From positions 1 through 64,000 of the forward strand of contig NZ_WEHZ01000016.1 in NCBI RefSeq assembly GCF_012641745.1: a stretch of DNA of 64,000 nt, written 5' to 3'. The first letter of the stretch is position 1; every line of letters begins with the position of its first letter. Made by a program: the position numbers and the translations under genes. The stretch comes from Pseudoalteromonas peptidolytica. GTDB lineage: Bacteria > Pseudomonadota > Gammaproteobacteria > Enterobacterales > Alteromonadaceae. A model generated the notes under the pieces. That model ran no database searches. It was given only the letters and a program-made list of their open reading frames with translations, and was not told the origin of the DNA. Shown one piece after another: positions 9,500 through 19,162 of this stretch.

Positions 9500-10351
9500 T
9501 TAGCCTATTTCGAATGAGGTTACACCAAACACTTTCTCCAGTGGCAGCTCTGGAAATTGCCCTGTGTACATTCGTGCAGTTTCAAATACAGCCGACAATC
9601 GGAATTTTTGAGCCAGCGCAATTGCCGCAGCATTGACTTCGGGCACATCTAAATAGATAGGTGAAGATTGTGGTACTTGAGATTTAAGCGCTAAAAACAT
9701 TTGTTCAGCCAATTCTGGCGACTCTGCATACAACGGTGCAATTTTATAGCCAGTATGGCAAGGACGAATAACGCCGCACGCAAATAGCTTTCCCTCCTCG
9801 TAAATACCACATGCATAACTGTTTGGCTGATGGATCCAAGCTTGCAAAAACTCCGTTCTGGGCGCAGGGAAAAACTTTTCTTCATAGGCTTTAAGTACGT
9901 CAAATGAGATATCTTTTAATGAAACAAGGTTTGTAAGGTGTGGCTTATCTCCTCCTCCTATGCCCTCATAACGTATATTGCGATAAGCTAATTTAAACCC
10001 AGACTTTTCATAATTTTCTTGTTGCGCAACAACACCATCTAGGCCAATATTACAGCTTTTTAGATATTGCATTGCGGCATGCCACATTTTTATGCCATAG
10101 CCACGACCACGATATTCAGGCTTGACGATATAAAAGCCTAAAAATCCAAAACCGCCATCATATTTAACCACAGAAATCGTCGCAATAGGCTCATCACCTA
10201 AGTACCCCATCAAAAAACCATTTGGATCTGCGTGAAAATAGCAATACGCGTCGTTTACTCCAGGGTTCCAGCCCTCTTGCTGCGCCCACTGCACTGCCGT
10301 CTCGAGCTCTGCCAAACTCATATTTTTAATCTTAAAAGTCCCCGCCCCCAT
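9500..10351 (-). CDS. Two-domain GNAT acetyltransferase
   Basis: The N-terminal half (to about residue 130) is a GNAT domain with FYIVKPEYRGRGYGIKMWHAAM, the acetyl-CoA loop. The C-terminal half (about 150-280) resembles the second GNAT-like domain (DUF1248/Acetyltransf_18) of YitH-like proteins, with a strand near SPIYLDVP. The start ATG at 10351 has AGGAG 7 bases upstream. It is a single gene between the protease promoter and a divergent unknown gene. The substrate is unknown. Confidence 0.85.
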   Translation of the reverse strand: MGAGTFKIKNMSLAELETAVQWAQQEGWNPGVNDAYCYFHADPNGFLMGYLGDEPIATISVVKYDGGFGFLGFYIVKPEYRGRGYGIKMWHAAMQYLKSCNIGLDGVVAQQENYEKSGFKLAYRNIRYEGIGGGDKPHLTNLVSLKDISFDVLKAYEEKFFPAPRTEFLQAWIHQPNSYACGIYEEGKLFACGVIRPCHTGYKIAPLYAESPELAEQMFLALKSQVPQSSPIYLDVPEVNAAAIALAQKFRLSAVFETARMYTGQFPELPLEKVFGVTSFEIG

Positions 10352-10549
10352 GATATTTCTCCTATCACGTCAATGTTGTTCTAATACTGACAAATCTTTA
10401 GAGAACTTTGAACTAAACATCAATGACTTGTCAAATATAACGTCAAACTCTAAGTAAAACCCTAATTCATTGATTTAAATACAAAAAACACTTATCCTCT
10501 GCACTAAATCTACGCTTAGTTTAATCAAACCATAAAAAGGAATTGCTTT

Positions 10550-11236
10550 ATAGCACTACATATCAAAGACTCAGCAGTCACTTATTCACCTACCCGTATT
10601 ACAAAAGAAAGCAATTTTTACACGCCATTTCCCAGTAATGAACAGGTTACCTTTAACGAAAAACAACTATTGCCACTTGGGTTGCTTTCAACTACGAAGC
10701 TTGCCCAAGATGATAAAGATAACATACTGATTGCAATGCCAATTTCGATGGCAATATTTGATGGTGACGTTCCCTATATAGTTTATTCATTAACTGACCA
10801 TGGTTGGCAAGTAGACGCTAGCTACTTGGAGAGTCTCAGTGATGACTTTGAAAGCTATCGTGAATATTATCAAAAAGCCGCTAGTTTCTATAAAAAACAC
10901 GCTTTTCTGAATATGTCACTGAATGAGGCTGAAGATGGTGAACCGTTATTTGAATTTGGTGGACAACCTGAGCTAGGTTGCAACTGGGATGCCTACTTGT
11001 GGGATGAAGAGAGTGATGATGAGACTCGCTATTTTGACGCCATAGATGAAGAGAGTGGCGATAATTACGACCACTATGCTACCCGCGAAATTGGCTTTTT
11101 CGACGAACAAAGTGGTGTTGACTTTAGCTATCTTGGCACCTTCAGCTTTTCAATATATGTCGACGGTGGCGGAGAGGGTATTGTTTTTTATAGCGCCAAA
11201 CATAAAAAAGTATTAATCATTGCCGAGTTCTCCTAG
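10550..11236 (+). CDS. Uncharacterised acidic protein with a non-standard or lost start codon
   Basis: The frame is open from 10520 to the TAG ending at 11236. The only ordinary start is a TTG at 10670 (188 residues), which has no box before it. Upstream of that the frame stays open and gives protein-like sequence, and an AAGGAA box at 10537-10542 sits 9 bases before an ATA at 10550, where an ATG would be expected. The product would be about 228 residues, rich in Asp, Glu and Tyr (for example YLWDEESDDETRYFDAI), with no signal peptide or membrane segment. I do not recognise the family. An ATG-to-ATA change may have cut expression, or ATA may serve as a weak start. Confidence 0.6.
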   Translation: MALHIKDSAVTYSPTRITKESNFYTPFPSNEQVTFNEKQLLPLGLLSTTKLAQDDKDNILIAMPISMAIFDGDVPYIVYSLTDHGWQVDASYLESLSDDFESYREYYQKAASFYKKHAFLNMSLNEAEDGEPLFEFGGQPELGCNWDAYLWDEESDDETRYFDAIDEESGDNYDHYATREIGFFDEQSGVDFSYLGTFSFSIYVDGGGEGIVFYSAKHKKVLIIAEFS

Positions 11237-11467
11237 CTAACCTGCGGTGATGTTTAATTATATATTTTTTCAATTATAAGATTTATACATGGTGATAATG
11301 TCTGATTTCAGATAATAGTTAGCATTCAAAAGAGCGCTAACTTAATACTCACCATTTTTCTTTCAGTTGACGTGCTAGGCAGTGAATTAAACACAGCTAG
11401 CACTACAATTGTTCATTAGAAAAACTTCATTATCCGAGGCTCAAGTTTGTCATCGCCCACCTCCCCG

Positions 11468-12463
11468 TTACTGCATCACAAGAAAAGCCTCAGAAACAAC
11501 ATAAGTAGTATTTTTATCTTTTATATAAACCCAGTTTCTAGAAGCTTCCATATCTAAATATACATGGTCACCAACACCATAGTCTCTTAAAACAGTGATT
11601 GGTGTAAAAGACTGTCGTAATAGCTGATTATTGTGGGCGATTATTGTAGGTATATCTCGGCCCATTTCGATACCAATAAGTTCAAAAATATAGGTGACCA
11701 CAAGGGCAAACCTCTCATACATACTGTCAAATATTCCGGGCGTTAGTTCATCTATCAACCTAAATAACCAAGGTAGTTGTACATCAACGTCTACACTTGG
11801 CTTATACTGTACGAAGTTAGGTATCCCTGTGAAGCGTTGGTCAAACACATTATATGTTCCTTTCACACTGATATTTTTATAGCTTAATTTTACATAAACA
11901 TTTATAGGCAAACCGAGTTGATATTTTCGTAAATGTCCCACCGTTTCGATATCAAAGCCGGTTATAAACACAGGGACATCCCCATGGGCGTTAACAATTC
12001 CATCAATGAATAAACGCATCGGACTTTGAACTTTCGATTTAATATTGCGCACACGCGTGTCTGATTCTGCCGCAATCTCGTTTATTGCATCAGTGGATAT
12101 TTCGCTAAAGTTATGTTCTACAACCTGGAAATGCTGATCAACTTCAGCACCCAGTTGTGCTCTTAACTCGTCAGGGAAAGTACTCTGTGTTGTTAATCCG
12201 CGAACATAGCACTCATTTTCATGTATTACCATTGGTACATTGACTCCCTCCATATTGTCGTTATGAGGTAATCCGTACGAATGACCTGCGACATAACGGC
12301 ATGAATCTGACTTGTCTTGCCATCGTCTGTCTATAGTGGGAAGTGAGGGGAAGCTATTTTGTGTGAAAGCAGCAGGTGTGCTGAGAGTGTGACTTTCAGC
12401 CGATACCAAAAGTGGAATATTAAGTGAAACACTCAACAATAGCATTGATAGTATATTTTTCAT
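11468..12463 (-). CDS. Secreted protein of unknown function
   Basis: The 331-residue product begins with a clear signal peptide (MKNILSMLLLSVSLNIPLLVSA) and no lipobox, so it should be exported to the periplasm or beyond. I chose the second of two ATGs because AGGA lies 5 bases before it. The middle is a beta-rich region with VDVDVQLPWLFRLIDEL and an internal hydrophobic stretch near LVVTYIFELIG. No catalytic motif was recognised. It stands alone, leftward, downstream of two other unknown genes and separated from them by a hairpin. Confidence 0.65.
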   Translation of the reverse strand: MKNILSMLLLSVSLNIPLLVSAESHTLSTPAAFTQNSFPSLPTIDRRWQDKSDSCRYVAGHSYGLPHNDNMEGVNVPMVIHENECYVRGLTTQSTFPDELRAQLGAEVDQHFQVVEHNFSEISTDAINEIAAESDTRVRNIKSKVQSPMRLFIDGIVNAHGDVPVFITGFDIETVGHLRKYQLGLPINVYVKLSYKNISVKGTYNVFDQRFTGIPNFVQYKPSVDVDVQLPWLFRLIDELTPGIFDSMYERFALVVTYIFELIGIEMGRDIPTIIAHNNQLLRQSFTPITVLRDYGVGDHVYLDMEASRNWVYIKDKNTTYVVSEAFLVMQ

Positions 12464-12527
12464 CATTATCCTTGATTTGCATTATGTAAAAACCAAGAAT
12501 ATAGAGTATGCTTTTAAATGATAGTAT

Positions 12528-12547
12528 AAAGTTACAAATGTAACTTT
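12528..12547 (-). terminator. AT-rich hairpin between two leftward unknown genes
   Basis: AAAGTTAC / GTAACTTT form a perfect 8-bp stem with a 4-base loop, 17 bases after the stop of the gene ending at 12564. There is no long T-run, so it would be a weak terminator or an attenuator for the following gene. Confidence 0.4.
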
Positions 12548-12563
12548 ATTGCTCAAGAAGTTA

Positions 12564-13208
12564 TTATAACTCGGAAGGAACAGGAAATTTTGCTCTCACA
12601 TTTTCAATTAAACGTTTTCGAGAGCTCTGTTCACGCTCATGGGGGGCAAATTGCGTACTTGCGTCATCCAACAGGTTAACAGCTTGATGCAGCTTCACTA
12701 ATTCTGTTTTGCTGAGGTCATGCTCTAAAGCGAGATATTCATTAATGATGATAATGGCAGCTTCTTTGTTGGCAATATCTTCGGGCAGCCCCGTTTTAGT
12801 ACAAAGTCCATAAATACCATCGAGAAAATACTGCCATTCGCTACTAAGATGGCTATCAATATTCCCGTTAAGCTTCGTATTTTTCGTTGTAAACCCCTGT
12901 GTTTTTAGCCTATTAATTTGCCCCTTATAACGGTGACTAAAGACATCAAATGCCTGTGCTTCATCTCTTAATTGTGAGACCACCCCAAGCCATACCAAAG
13001 CGCCTTGTGGATAAAACTCGAGGTTACTATTATCACAGTGCGCACCAAAGAAAGAATCGCATTTCAAGTTTAAGGCTAATCTATAAGCGGCTTTTGGCAT
13101 CAACCGCTTTTCAATTAATTCATTTAACTCAGTTTGTGATAGCCGCGATTCGCGAAGTAAGTGTTCCTTTGTAATGAAATAGCTTTGTAGATAATGAATT
13201 AATTCCAT
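12564..13208 (-). CDS. Uncharacterised protein, resembles DUF6058
   Basis: The 214-residue cytoplasmic protein starts with a helix-turn-helix-like segment (FITKEHLLRESRLSQTELNELIEKRLMPKAAYRL), then a Cys-containing segment NLKCDSFFGAHCDNS and a helical C-terminal half. From memory this order resembles DUF6058 proteins, which occur in Alteromonadales without known role; I could not check this. Its ATG directly follows the TAA of the small membrane protein gene with no gap, so the two are translationally coupled. Confidence 0.6.
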   Translation of the reverse strand: MELIHYLQSYFITKEHLLRESRLSQTELNELIEKRLMPKAAYRLALNLKCDSFFGAHCDNSNLEFYPQGALVWLGVVSQLRDEAQAFDVFSHRYKGQINRLKTQGFTTKNTKLNGNIDSHLSSEWQYFLDGIYGLCTKTGLPEDIANKEAAIIIINEYLALEHDLSKTELVKLHQAVNLLDDASTQFAPHEREQSSRKRLIENVRAKFPVPSEL

Positions 13209-13604
13209 TTACCTTTCCTCTACATTGTCGAGTTTAACTTTTGCGGTGAGTGCTGTTGCTATGATTATAAAACCGAGTAAATTGATATTAACTGAAATGT
13301 GCTCTAGGTTTAATTGAACAGTTAATAATAACCCTGATGTAAACTGAATTAAGGTATCTTCAACTTTAATGCCTATTGTCATTAGCCCCCCCAGTATCAG
13401 CGCCCACATCAATGCCTTATATTGCTGTTGATAAAGCTTAAACGACACCATTATACATATAATACTAGTTGCAAAATCAAATACTAAGATGGGAGTAGGA
13501 TGAATAAAAACCCCCAAGACTGCGAACAATGATCCGCTTAGCCCGGCTATCGCTAACAGGTAAAGAGTAATTTTTGAACTAGTGTTATGCTGAGGAAATA
13601 TCAT
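13209..13604 (-). CDS. Small four-helix membrane protein of unknown function
   Basis: The 131-residue product has four hydrophobic helices (about 12-33, 38-56, 62-80 and 100-120) joined by short loops, and a basic end. No family is recognised. It is the first gene of a two-gene unit with the DUF6058-like gene, whose ATG touches this gene's stop codon. The pair may act together at the membrane, but no motif tells how. Confidence 0.6.
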   Translation of the reverse strand: MIFPQHNTSSKITLYLLAIAGLSGSLFAVLGVFIHPTPILVFDFATSIICIMVSFKLYQQQYKALMWALILGGLMTIGIKVEDTLIQFTSGLLLTVQLNLEHISVNINLLGFIIIATALTAKVKLDNVEER

Positions 13605-13784
13605 TTTTATTATGTAGAGTTGGGATTTGTTAATCTTTACGGTTTAATTCTTGTTCTACTAAAAGGGTTTATCAGCACTCAATCTCTCAACTTATATAGA
13701 CAAAACTAGGTGCCAGAATACAATACCCCTTTAAGCAAACCCAAGGGGTAGCAGTATAACCACTCCCCCAATGAGTAAGAAGTA

Positions 13785-14627
13785 TTATTTTACTTTATTT
13801 ACCATTTCTTCAATATATTTAATGGCAATAAATGGATCTGTCTCATCAAATAGGTGAGAAGCATATTTCATGGTAACAGCGGTGACATTGTCACCAATTT
13901 CTTGCAGTTTTATCTGGGAATCTTTTGACGTTTGCGTGTAAACATCAACATCAGCATAACTCATACCGGTAGAGCGGATAGTCACATGAGGGATCCCACG
14001 CGACAGTATCGTAACTGGCATTTTCCGGTTGATTTTATACATCTCTGTATGGGCAGAAGCTTCTTCCAAATCTTCTAATGAATGAGTATCTCGCTCCCAG
14101 TTGACGATCCAATCCATGATCTTCCATGCTTCTTTGGACATCTTACTTTTCATATTGTGATACCAAGACTCATGAGCGATATCAATAAGTACCATCCCTT
14201 TCACTTTTTCAGGGTTTCGGTTGGCATAGGCTCTTGCAACAAAACCACCAAATGAGTGAGGCACAAGTACCAAATTATCCATTTTAGTGGCTTGAGTAAA
14301 TGCCTCAAGCTCTTGTGTAAGCTCCAACATAGTCCGTACTCGAGGCTTTGCAAAAGTGCTTTTTCCGGTGCCCGCTCTATCATAAAAACATAAGCGATAG
14401 CCTTTTGGATTTATGTTATGAATGGTGTTTTTGTAGGTTTCATGAGCATCAAGGCCCATTCCAGCAAGTAAAAGTGCCGTTGTTTCGCCCTCTCCTTTGC
14501 AAGCATAGGCAAGTTTGTTGCCGTTTATTTCCACATATTGATAATTGTGCTCATGAGCTGATTGGTTAGCGCTGGCCACTGAACTACAAGCGACGAGCCC
14601 CAGTACTGCTGATGTTATTATTTTCAT
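13785..14627 (-). CDS. Exported alpha/beta hydrolase
   Basis: A signal peptide (to about VASAN) is followed by an alpha/beta hydrolase fold: oxyanion loop LLLAGMGLDAHE, the segment CFYDRAGTGKSTF, the nucleophile elbow VPHSFGGFVARAYA, an Asp-bearing strand near MVLIDIAHE, and the late His in YASHLF. The elbow is P-H-S-F-G rather than the usual G-x-S-x-G; this variant occurs in some active members. It likely acts on an ester or amide in the periplasm. Its ATG overlaps the TGA of the exchanger gene upstream (ATGA), so the two are translationally coupled. Confidence 0.85.
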   Translation of the reverse strand: MKIITSAVLGLVACSSVASANQSAHEHNYQYVEINGNKLAYACKGEGETTALLLAGMGLDAHETYKNTIHNINPKGYRLCFYDRAGTGKSTFAKPRVRTMLELTQELEAFTQATKMDNLVLVPHSFGGFVARAYANRNPEKVKGMVLIDIAHESWYHNMKSKMSKEAWKIMDWIVNWERDTHSLEDLEEASAHTEMYKINRKMPVTILSRGIPHVTIRSTGMSYADVDVYTQTSKDSQIKLQEIGDNVTAVTMKYASHLFDETDPFIAIKYIEEMVNKVK

Positions 14628-15592
14628 TGTCCTTTCTCATTTATTGTTTGCTCCAAAAACATACTAAGCAATTCCCTTAATGAATATAATAAAGCGTAAA
14701 CAAAGTATGCGACGTAGCCTATAAATAAGATGCCTCCCTCTTTGCGACTGAGTATTAACCCAGAAATGAGTAATGGCGTACAAAGTATCGTTGCAACGAT
14801 CATGACTGAAATATCAACATTCAGCATACGGCTTGTCACTTCTAAAGGGGTTGAGCTGATAAGTCCGCTCACGCCAAGTACACCCAATGAATTGAATGAA
14901 TTACTACCAATAACATTGCCTACCGCAATATCAGCATGCCCTTTTATACTCGCCATGACGGAGGTAACCACTTCTGGTAGCGACGTGCCAATAGCAATAA
15001 TGGTTAAGCCAATCATAACTTCATCCACTGCTAAAGCACGGGCAAGTTGCACCGCGTTCTCAACCATCAATTGTCCGCCAAATATCAACAAGCTAAGCCC
15101 TACGATAAATAGCAGTATGCTAACTGCGCGCTCACGCCAACGGTTTGGTTGTTGTGATGGCGTCGGTTCATTATTCTTATTACTAAGCATGCGGCCTTGG
15201 ATAAACAAATAAGCGACATAAAATAACAAAAGCGAGCACAATAATGCTGCGTCTAACTGACTGAGCCTGCCATCCCAGACTAATGCAGTAACAATAAAAC
15301 TGGCGATCACTAGCATTGGAATGTCTCTTTTCACTAATTCTTGTGAAACCACCAGTGGTGCAATCAGGGCAGATACTCCGAGTATAAAAAGAATATTAAA
15401 GGTATTGCTGCCTAACACATTAGCAAAAGCGAGACTACCTTGCCCCGTAACAGCTGACTGAATGCTAACAGTAAGCTCAGGAGCACTGGTACCAAATGAC
15501 ACTATTGTTAACCCAATCAATACGCTTGGAACATTAAAACTTGCAGCTAGCTTAGAGGCACCCGCGACTAAACTGAGGGTAAGATTTGTCAC
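14624..15592 (-). CDS. Ca2+/Na+ antiporter of the CaCA family (YrbG-like), N-terminus short
   Basis: Both alpha repeats of the CaCA family are present: IGLTIVSFGTSAPELTV with GSNTFN, and IGLTIIAIGTSLPEVVTS with GSNSFN. The family exchanges cations across the inner membrane. The first reading frame start is a GTG with no good box, and the product lacks most of the first membrane helix that normally precedes the first alpha repeat by about 40 residues (about 17 residues too few). The frame remains open a little upstream but not with a hydrophobic helix. The N-terminus may be truncated. The downstream hydrolase gene overlaps by ATGA. Confidence 0.85.
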   Translation of the reverse strand: MTNLTLSLVAGASKLAASFNVPSVLIGLTIVSFGTSAPELTVSIQSAVTGQGSLAFANVLGSNTFNILFILGVSALIAPLVVSQELVKRDIPMLVIASFIVTALVWDGRLSQLDAALLCSLLLFYVAYLFIQGRMLSNKNNEPTPSQQPNRWRERAVSILLFIVGLSLLIFGGQLMVENAVQLARALAVDEVMIGLTIIAIGTSLPEVVTSVMASIKGHADIAVGNVIGSNSFNSLGVLGVSGLISSTPLEVTSRMLNVDISVMIVATILCTPLLISGLILSRKEGGILFIGYVAYFVYALLYSLRELLSMFLEQTINEKGQ

Positions 15593-15936
15593 TCTTGACG
15601 AGCAAAATAACTCATTAGACTGGGACTCTTTATTTGTGTCTAATGCGCGAAAATTAATTAACCTGAATACGGTATAAAAAGTTGGTTAATCAACCAAAAA
15701 TATCCATGTTCAAAAGCGTAATAACACGCTAGCCAGATGTTATTTCTTAATACAAGGCAAATTTGTGCGTCAATACCCAGTCTATTGCAAACAAATTTAA
15801 TGCAGTAGTAAGGGATAGCAGCTGCTAGAGAACAGGTTTTTATGCGAGTTCAGGTTAATTAGACCTTTCACTCAGTGAGTAGCCGCCAATGATGGCGCAC
15901 TGCAGGCTGAACTCTAACTTATGTTAAGGAACTTGA
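15593..15936. other. Divergent intergenic region before speA
   Basis: These 344 bases separate the leftward exchanger gene from rightward speA. They hold an 11-base palindrome ACTCAGTGAGT near 15870 and a small CGCC-AATGAT-GGCG dyad near 15890, both within 70 bases of the speA start, where they could shape the leader RNA or bind a regulator. An AAGGA box precedes the speA ATG. No coding sequence was seen. Confidence 0.5.
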
Positions 15937-17849
15937 ATGACCAAATTTATCTCTTCTGAGCAAGCACGTGAATGCTACAACGTGCGCCACTGGAGCCAAG
16001 GCTTCTTTGGTATTAATGATCAGGGAGAGGTTACTGCGATGCCGAACCAACAGCAACCACAGCACGCCGTAACTCTGACAAACATTGCACAACAAATTAA
16101 ATCTGAGGGTTATACCCTACCTGCGCTAGTGCGTTTTCCACAAATTCTAGAACAGCGTGTACATAATATTGTTGGTGCGTTTAATCAGGCGATTTCTGAT
16201 TACAGCTACCCAGAAGATTATTTATTGGTTTACCCAATTAAAGTAAACCAACAAAAAGAAGTCATTGAGGGACTTATTGCAAGCCAAGCGGCAAGTGATA
16301 AAAAACAGCTAGGCTTAGAAGCAGGCAGTAAAGCTGAGTTACTTACTGTATTGGCGCTCAGTGAAAAAACCAGCGCAGTGATTGTATGTAACGGCTACAA
16401 AGACAGAGAATATGTCCGTCTTGCGCTTATCGGTGAAAAATTAGGTCACCAAGTTTATATCGTTTTAGAAAAGCGTTCTGAGCTCGACATCGTGATGGCA
16501 GAAGCCAAAGCACTAAACGTGAAACCACGCTTGGGCTTACGCGTTCGTTTGGCATCACAAGGTAAAGGCAAATGGCAAGCAAGCGGCGGCGAAAAGTCCA
16601 AATTTGGCCTATCTGCATCGCAAGTGCTTACGGTTATTAACCAATTAAAGTACGCTGACATACTAGACGCGCTGCAACTGGTGCACTTTCACTTAGGCTC
16701 GCAAATGGCCAACATTCGTGACGTTCGCGTTGGTGTGGGTGAAGCCGCTAGATTCTACTGCGAATTACGCCGTTTAGGTGCAAACCTGTTGAATTTAGAC
16801 GTAGGTGGCGGGCTTGCAGTGGATTACGATGGAACTCGCAGCCAGTCCTCCAACTCGATGAACTACAGCTTAGCTGAATATGCAAACAACATCGTTTACA
16901 CCATAGGCGATACCTGTAAGCAATACAATCAGCCAATGCCAAAGATCATCTCTGAGTCGGGACGTGCGTTAACTGCCCATCATGCGGTATTAATCACCGA
17001 TGTGATTGGCACCGAAAGCTACCAAGTAGAAGAGATAACTGCACCGGTAAGTGACGCCCCAAGACTGCTACACAATATGTGGACGTCTTGGCAGGCACTC
17101 AACGAGCAGAGCGATGACCGTGCGTTGATTGAAATTTTTCATGATACGCAAGGCGACTTGGCAGAAGTACACGGCCAATTTGCGATGGGCCTATTAAGTC
17201 TTGAGCAAAGAGCTTGGGCGGAGCAAGTAAACCTGCGTGTATGTTATGAGCTAAACAAGCGTATGGATAACAAAAACCGTTTCCATCGCCCAATTATTGA
17301 CGAACTCAGCGCTAAGCTTGCAGATAAATTCTTTGTGAATTTCTCGCTATTTCAATCTTTGCCAGACGCTTGGGGTATTGAACAGGTATTCCCTGTACTG
17401 CCACTTAGTGGATTAACAGAGGCACCAAAGCGCCGCGCGGTATACTAGATATTACCTGTGATTCTGACGGTACGGTGGAGCATTATGTGGATGGCCAAGG
17501 TATTGAAGCAACATTGCCTGTACCTGAGTTTTGCAAAGATAAACCCTATTTATTGGGGTTTTTCTTGGTGGGTGCATACCAAGAGATTTTAGGTGACATG
17601 CACAACCTATTTGGCGACACCCACACTGTTGTAGCCACATTAGACGATCAGGGCGAATTATCGCTGGGTAATATCGATGCAGGCGACACCGTTGCCGATA
17701 TGATGCGTTATGTACACCTTGATGTTGAACAATTTAAGCGTAACTTTGCCAACCTTGTTGAAAGCAAACTACCGCTTGAAGAGCAAGCAGCCTGCCTAGC
17801 AGAGCTTGAAACCGGCCTTGACGACTATACTTATTTGGAAGATTTTTAA
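15937..17849 (+). pseudogene. speA: Biosynthetic arginine decarboxylase SpeA, interrupted by a -1 frameshift
   Basis: The first frame (15937-17448) gives 503 residues matching SpeA from its start to FPVLPL...PKRRAV, including the PLP-lysine region VYPIKVNQQ. It then ends at TAG 17446-17448. The other frame continues at once with [10 protein letters not shown] and runs to TAA at 17849 with the normal SpeA end (DDYTYLEDF). Joined, the length (about 636) is right for the family. One base appears to be missing between 17440 and 17445. The lost part holds the DITCDSDG motif, whose Cys belongs to the active site across the dimer, so the 503-residue product should be dead. It makes agmatine from arginine and pairs with speB. 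A sequencing error is possible. Confidence 0.9.
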
Positions 17850-17852
17850 CCC

Positions 17853-18773
17853 ATGAGCCATTTATTCGATCACACCGATCATTCTCTGTACTCCAACGGC
17901 ATGACGTTTTTACGTCAGCCAATGGTACGCAATATCACAGATATTGATGCAGACGTTGTGGTACTTGGCTTGCCATTTGATTTGGCAACCTCTGGACGCC
18001 CAGGTGCACGCTTGGGTCCAGATGCGATCCGTCGCGCATCCGTGCATTTGGCTTGGGAAAGTAAAAAATACCCTTGGTCATTTGCATTGTGGGACAAAAT
18101 AAAACTACAAGACGCTGGCGATTTCACATATCCAGTTGGCGATCCTGAATATTTCACTGCGCAACTCGAGCTAGCTGCTCTGCAAATTTTGCAACAAGGC
18201 AAAACGCTATTAAGCCTAGGTGGCGATCACTTTGTGACCCTGCCATTGCTGCGTGCTCATCAGCAAATTCACGGCAAAATGGCACTCGTACATTTTGATG
18301 CGCACACAGACACGTACAGCCAAGGTTCACGCTATGACCACGGTACTATGTTCTATCATGCTCCAATTGAGGGCTTAATAAGCCCAGAGCATTCAATGCA
18401 AATTGGCATTAGAACCGAGTACACAGAGCAAGGCCACGAGTTTGGCGTGATTGGTGCGATGGCAGCAAATGACTTAAGCGCTGAAGAAATAGCAGCGCAA
18501 CTCAAAACACGCGTCGGCGACTTGCCGGTGTATTTAACCTTTGATATCGACTGCCTAGACCCAGCATTCGCACCCGGCACAGGCACACCAGTATGCGGCG
18601 GTATAACCAGCAACAAAGTGCTGAAGATTTTACGCGTACTGCAAGGATTAAATATGATAGGCATGGATGTAGTAGAAGTCTCTCCTTCCTACGACCAAAG
18701 CGAGCTTACCGCAATCGCCGCCGCCACCATTGCGCACGAACTACTGCATTTGTGGGCAGTAAAGCATAAATAA
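17853..18773 (+). CDS. speB: Agmatinase
   Basis: The 306-residue product carries all manganese-binding motifs of the ureohydrolase family: GGDHFVTLP, HFDAHTDTY and FDIDCLDPAFAPGTGTP. The segment GARLGPDAIRRAS is also typical of agmatinases. The enzyme turns agmatine into putrescine and urea in the cytoplasm. It starts 3 bases after the SpeA stop, so the two form an operon that makes putrescine from arginine. A terminator follows directly. If speA is truly broken, this gene depends on outside agmatine. Confidence 0.95.
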   Translation: MSHLFDHTDHSLYSNGMTFLRQPMVRNITDIDADVVVLGLPFDLATSGRPGARLGPDAIRRASVHLAWESKKYPWSFALWDKIKLQDAGDFTYPVGDPEYFTAQLELAALQILQQGKTLLSLGGDHFVTLPLLRAHQQIHGKMALVHFDAHTDTYSQGSRYDHGTMFYHAPIEGLISPEHSMQIGIRTEYTEQGHEFGVIGAMAANDLSAEEIAAQLKTRVGDLPVYLTFDIDCLDPAFAPGTGTPVCGGITSNKVLKILRVLQGLNMIGMDVVEVSPSYDQSELTAIAAATIAHELLHLWAVKHK

Positions 18774-18792
18774 TCGGATGCAGATTTAGATT

Positions 18793-18819
18793 AAGCCACC
18801 CTAACAAGGTGGCTTTTTT
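18793..18819 (+). terminator. Rho-independent terminator of speA-speB
   Basis: AAGCCACC / GGTGGCTT pair around an 8-base loop and are followed by a T-run, 20 bases after the speB stop codon. Confidence 0.9.
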
Positions 18820-18866
18820 GTTTAGGGTTTATACCCTGTTTTACTTATAAAGTATGCCAGTTATCT

Positions 18867-19133
18867 TATACCAATTTGCTTAATTAAGTGGTCTATTTTG
18901 AGGCGAGCAAATCTTGTCGATAACAGCGCTATTGCTTCATGCTAGCACCAAGATACCTGCATATACTCAATAATGGCGCATGCGACGCCGTTTGCACTTC
19001 AGATGTTCGTCTCATTATCTATGTAGGTAGGGCAAAAATAATGCTATTGGGTTGTTCTAAATAAGAAGTTTCGAACGCAGTTAGGATCAGATTTACGCCT
19101 TCAAATGGTGCAAGTATTAAGGCCAATTGGCAT
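18867..19133. repeat. Dispersed intergenic repeat, copy A
   Basis: This 267-base stretch starts TATACCAATTTGCTTAATTA, continues with GTGGTCTATTTTGAGGCGA-type sequence, and ends with AAGTATTAAGGCCAATTGGCAT. The ends are inverted (ACCAATT / AATTGG). The same blocks appear in the same order at 33848-34059 and 54509-54675 and partly at 36839. It holds no reading frame and no transposase, as expected for a MITE-like element. It fills most of the gap between speB and the next gene. Confidence 0.7.
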
Positions 19134-19162
19134 GGTAACTAGCAACTGTGTAGTGTGCCCCA

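Noticed and set aside
17440..17448. Programmed ribosomal frameshift in speA
   Set aside because: No slippery heptamer or following stem is visible, and SpeA is not known to use frameshifting. A plain indel or read error explains it better.
15937..17448. Long frames on the opposite strand within speA and other GC-richer genes
   Set aside because: They overlap genes with strong family matches and show no motifs or boxes of their own.
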